A DNA stretch of 7,054 bases. Origin: Victivallales bacterium. GTDB taxonomy: Bacteria > Verrucomicrobiota > Lentisphaeria > Victivallales > Victivallaceae. Shown here piece by piece: positions 5,888 through 7,054 of this stretch. Each line of letters starts with the position of its first letter. Within the stretch, counting starts at the first letter, position 1. The notes under the pieces are model-generated. The model worked only from the letters and a program-made list of their open reading frames with translations. It had not been told where the DNA came from and made no database searches. The stretch is from the NCBI GenBank assembly GCA_019038735.1, contig JAHOYW010000258.1:1-7054 (forward strand), written 5' to 3'. A program made the translations under genes and the position numbers.

Positions 5888-6412
5888 ATGGATATAGAAA
5901 AATTAGAAAAAGCTTTACGTAGAGTTCCTGATTTTCCAAAGGAAGGAATTGTTTATATTGATATAACTCCGATTCTTCAGGATCCTGAACTTTTTCAATT
6001 AACAATTGATTTAATGGCGGAAAAATATATTGATTCTCCGCCTGATTATATTGCTGCTATTGATGCTCGCGGATTTATTTTTGGCGGGGCTTTAGCGACA
6101 AAACTTGGATGCGGTTTTGTTCCAATTAGAAAGAAAGGCAAATTGCCTTATAAAACATTCGTAGAAAAATATGATTTAGAATATGGTTCGGCAGAAATTG
6201 AGGTTCATATTGATGCTGTACCATCTAATGCTAGGGTTTTACTAGTAGATGACTTGCTGGCGACCGGTGGAACTACCGCGGCAGCCGTTAAATTATTAGA
6301 AAAGCTTGAAGCACAAATTATCGGAATTGAATTTGTTATAGAATTAGAATTTTTGAACGGACGACAGGTACTCAGTGAGTATCCAGTAGCTTCTATTATT
6401 TTAGAGAAGTAA
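5888..6412 (+). CDS. apt: adenine phosphoribosyltransferase
   Basis: This cytoplasmic enzyme makes AMP from adenine and PRPP (purine salvage). The 174 residues match the family length of about 170-180. Diagnostic motifs are PDFPKEGIVYIDITPIL (14-30), the type I family segment DARGFIFG (59-66), the flexible-loop region VPIRKKGKLPYKT (78-90), YGSAEIEVHIDAV (99-111), and the PRPP-binding motif VLLVDDLLATGGTT (117-130). All expected residues are present. The start is supported by GGAAG (5880-5884) just 3 nt before the ATG, a short spacing, with a further GGAA at 5875-5878. The gene begins 35 nt after the RNase P RNA, with no separate promoter that I can defend, so it may be read partly from the rnpB promoter. 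It is followed after 22 nt by the phosphoesterase gene. Confidence 0.96.
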   Translation: MDIEKLEKALRRVPDFPKEGIVYIDITPILQDPELFQLTIDLMAEKYIDSPPDYIAAIDARGFIFGGALATKLGCGFVPIRKKGKLPYKTFVEKYDLEYGSAEIEVHIDAVPSNARVLLVDDLLATGGTTAAAVKLLEKLEAQIIGIEFVIELEFLNGRQVLSEYPVASIILEK

Positions 6413-6434
6413 TTAAAAGGACTTTGATTATTAG

Positions 6435-7054
6435 ATGGCTAAATATGCGATTTTAAGTGATATACACGCAAATACTGATGCATTTAGTGTAGTACTGGAA
6501 AAATGCAAAGAAGAAGGTGTGGACAAATATATATGCCTTGGAGATATCGTTGGGTACAATGCTGAACCAAGTGAATGTATTGAAATGCTGCGTGCGCTTA
6601 AACCGGTAGCTGTAGTCAAAGGAAATCATGACGAATATGCTTCAAACAACGATAACGTCCTCGAAGGCTTCAATCCCCATGCAAAAAAAGCTGTATTGTG
6701 GACCAAAGATCAGCTAACTCAAGATGAACTGTCATGGTTATCGGCACTTCCATACCGTGCGACTGTCCAGGGAACAAACATGACCATTGTTCACGCCACC
6801 TTGGATTCTCCTGATAACTGGGGATATATTTTTGATACTCACCATGCGACTGATAATTTTGCTTATCAATTTACTCAACTGTGTTTCTGTGGTCATTCCC
6901 ATGTGCCAATTGCTTTCTGCAAAAAGCCGATATCCTCAATGACTGAAAATCCTATTGACGAAATTCCCGGATGGTCATACAACCTGGAAGAAGGTGTTTT
7001 TCCGCAAAATGTCGATGAATCAGACAGTTTGACGGTCTCTATTCAAACTGGATT
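6435..7054 (+). CDS. metallophosphoesterase, calcineurin-like (3' end beyond the window)
   Basis: An open frame runs from the ATG at 6435 to the window edge, giving 206 residues without a stop. It has the full set of calcineurin-like metal ligands: SDIHAN (8-13, D9 and H11), LGDIVGY (35-41, D37), KGNHDE (62-67, N64 and H65), VHATLDSP (119-126, H120) and CGHSHVP (152-158, H154 and H156). This arrangement fits the YfcE/MJ0936-like and diadenosine-tetraphosphatase-like group (about 240-250 residues), so the protein probably lacks only a short C-terminal tail here. The substrate is unknown. An in-frame TAG directly precedes the ATG, so no longer start exists. The nearest ribosome-binding sequence, AGGA at 6418-6421, is 13 nt away, which is unusually far and suggests weak translation. 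It probably shares a transcript with apt. Confidence 0.92.
   Translation, partial: MAKYAILSDIHANTDAFSVVLEKCKEEGVDKYICLGDIVGYNAEPSECIEMLRALKPVAVVKGNHDEYASNNDNVLEGFNPHAKKAVLWTKDQLTQDELSWLSALPYRATVQGTNMTIVHATLDSPDNWGYIFDTHHATDNFAYQFTQLCFCGHSHVPIAFCKKPISSMTENPIDEIPGWSYNLEEGVFPQNVDESDSLTVSIQTG

Noticed and set aside
5506..6005. Two minus-strand open frames overlapping rnpB and the start of apt.
   Set aside because: They are antisense to the RNase P RNA core, whose structure is unmistakable, and to the conserved N-terminus of apt. They are chance frames.

Overview
This 7 kb window is an AT-leaning bacterial chromosomal segment with tightly spaced, intact genes and no transposase, integrase, CRISPR array or phage gene. 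The proteins look Gram-negative-like. The combination of an HdeD-type membrane protein, an atypical long ROK-family protein, a stand-alone sugar nucleotidyltransferase and a compact class A RNase P RNA made me think of the PVC group (for example Lentisphaerota) or another anaerobic, Bacteroidetes-like lineage. That placement is a guess from protein flavour and is not proven by the sequence.

Layout. Positions 65-628 (+) encode a six-helix HdeD/DUF308 membrane protein. Positions 629-842 lie between two convergent genes and are packed with short palindromes and hairpins; they include a good terminator for the left gene and a weaker one for the right transcript. A two-gene minus-strand operon follows: the ROK-family sugar kinase-like gene (3395 to 2007) and then nagA (1991 to 843), 15 nt apart. 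A 175-nt divergent promoter region (3396-3570) separates this operon from a plus-strand nucleotidyltransferase (3571-4476). Next comes nagB (4595-5380) with its own promoter. Then a strong promoter drives rnpB, the RNase P RNA (about 5509-5852), followed closely by apt (5888-6412) and a metallophosphoesterase that runs off the right edge (6435 onward).

How the genes fit together. The kinase-like protein, NagA and NagB make a plausible complete route from free N-acetylglucosamine to fructose-6-phosphate: phosphorylation, deacetylation, then deamination/isomerisation. The nucleotidyltransferase between the two halves suggests a link to sugar-nucleotide formation, but its substrate cannot be read from sequence. 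An imperfect LacI/CcpA-type palindrome lies just upstream of the kinase gene, and partly similar sequences occur near nagB. The right-hand block (rnpB, apt, phosphoesterase) is housekeeping RNA and nucleotide metabolism.

No clearly new defence or mobile system is visible. The items most worth a second look are the palindrome-rich 3' region at 665-848, the kinase-like protein with an extra N-terminal domain and a degenerate zinc motif, and an RNase P RNA that appears to lack helix P18 while carrying the same 15-nt hairpin sequence twice.
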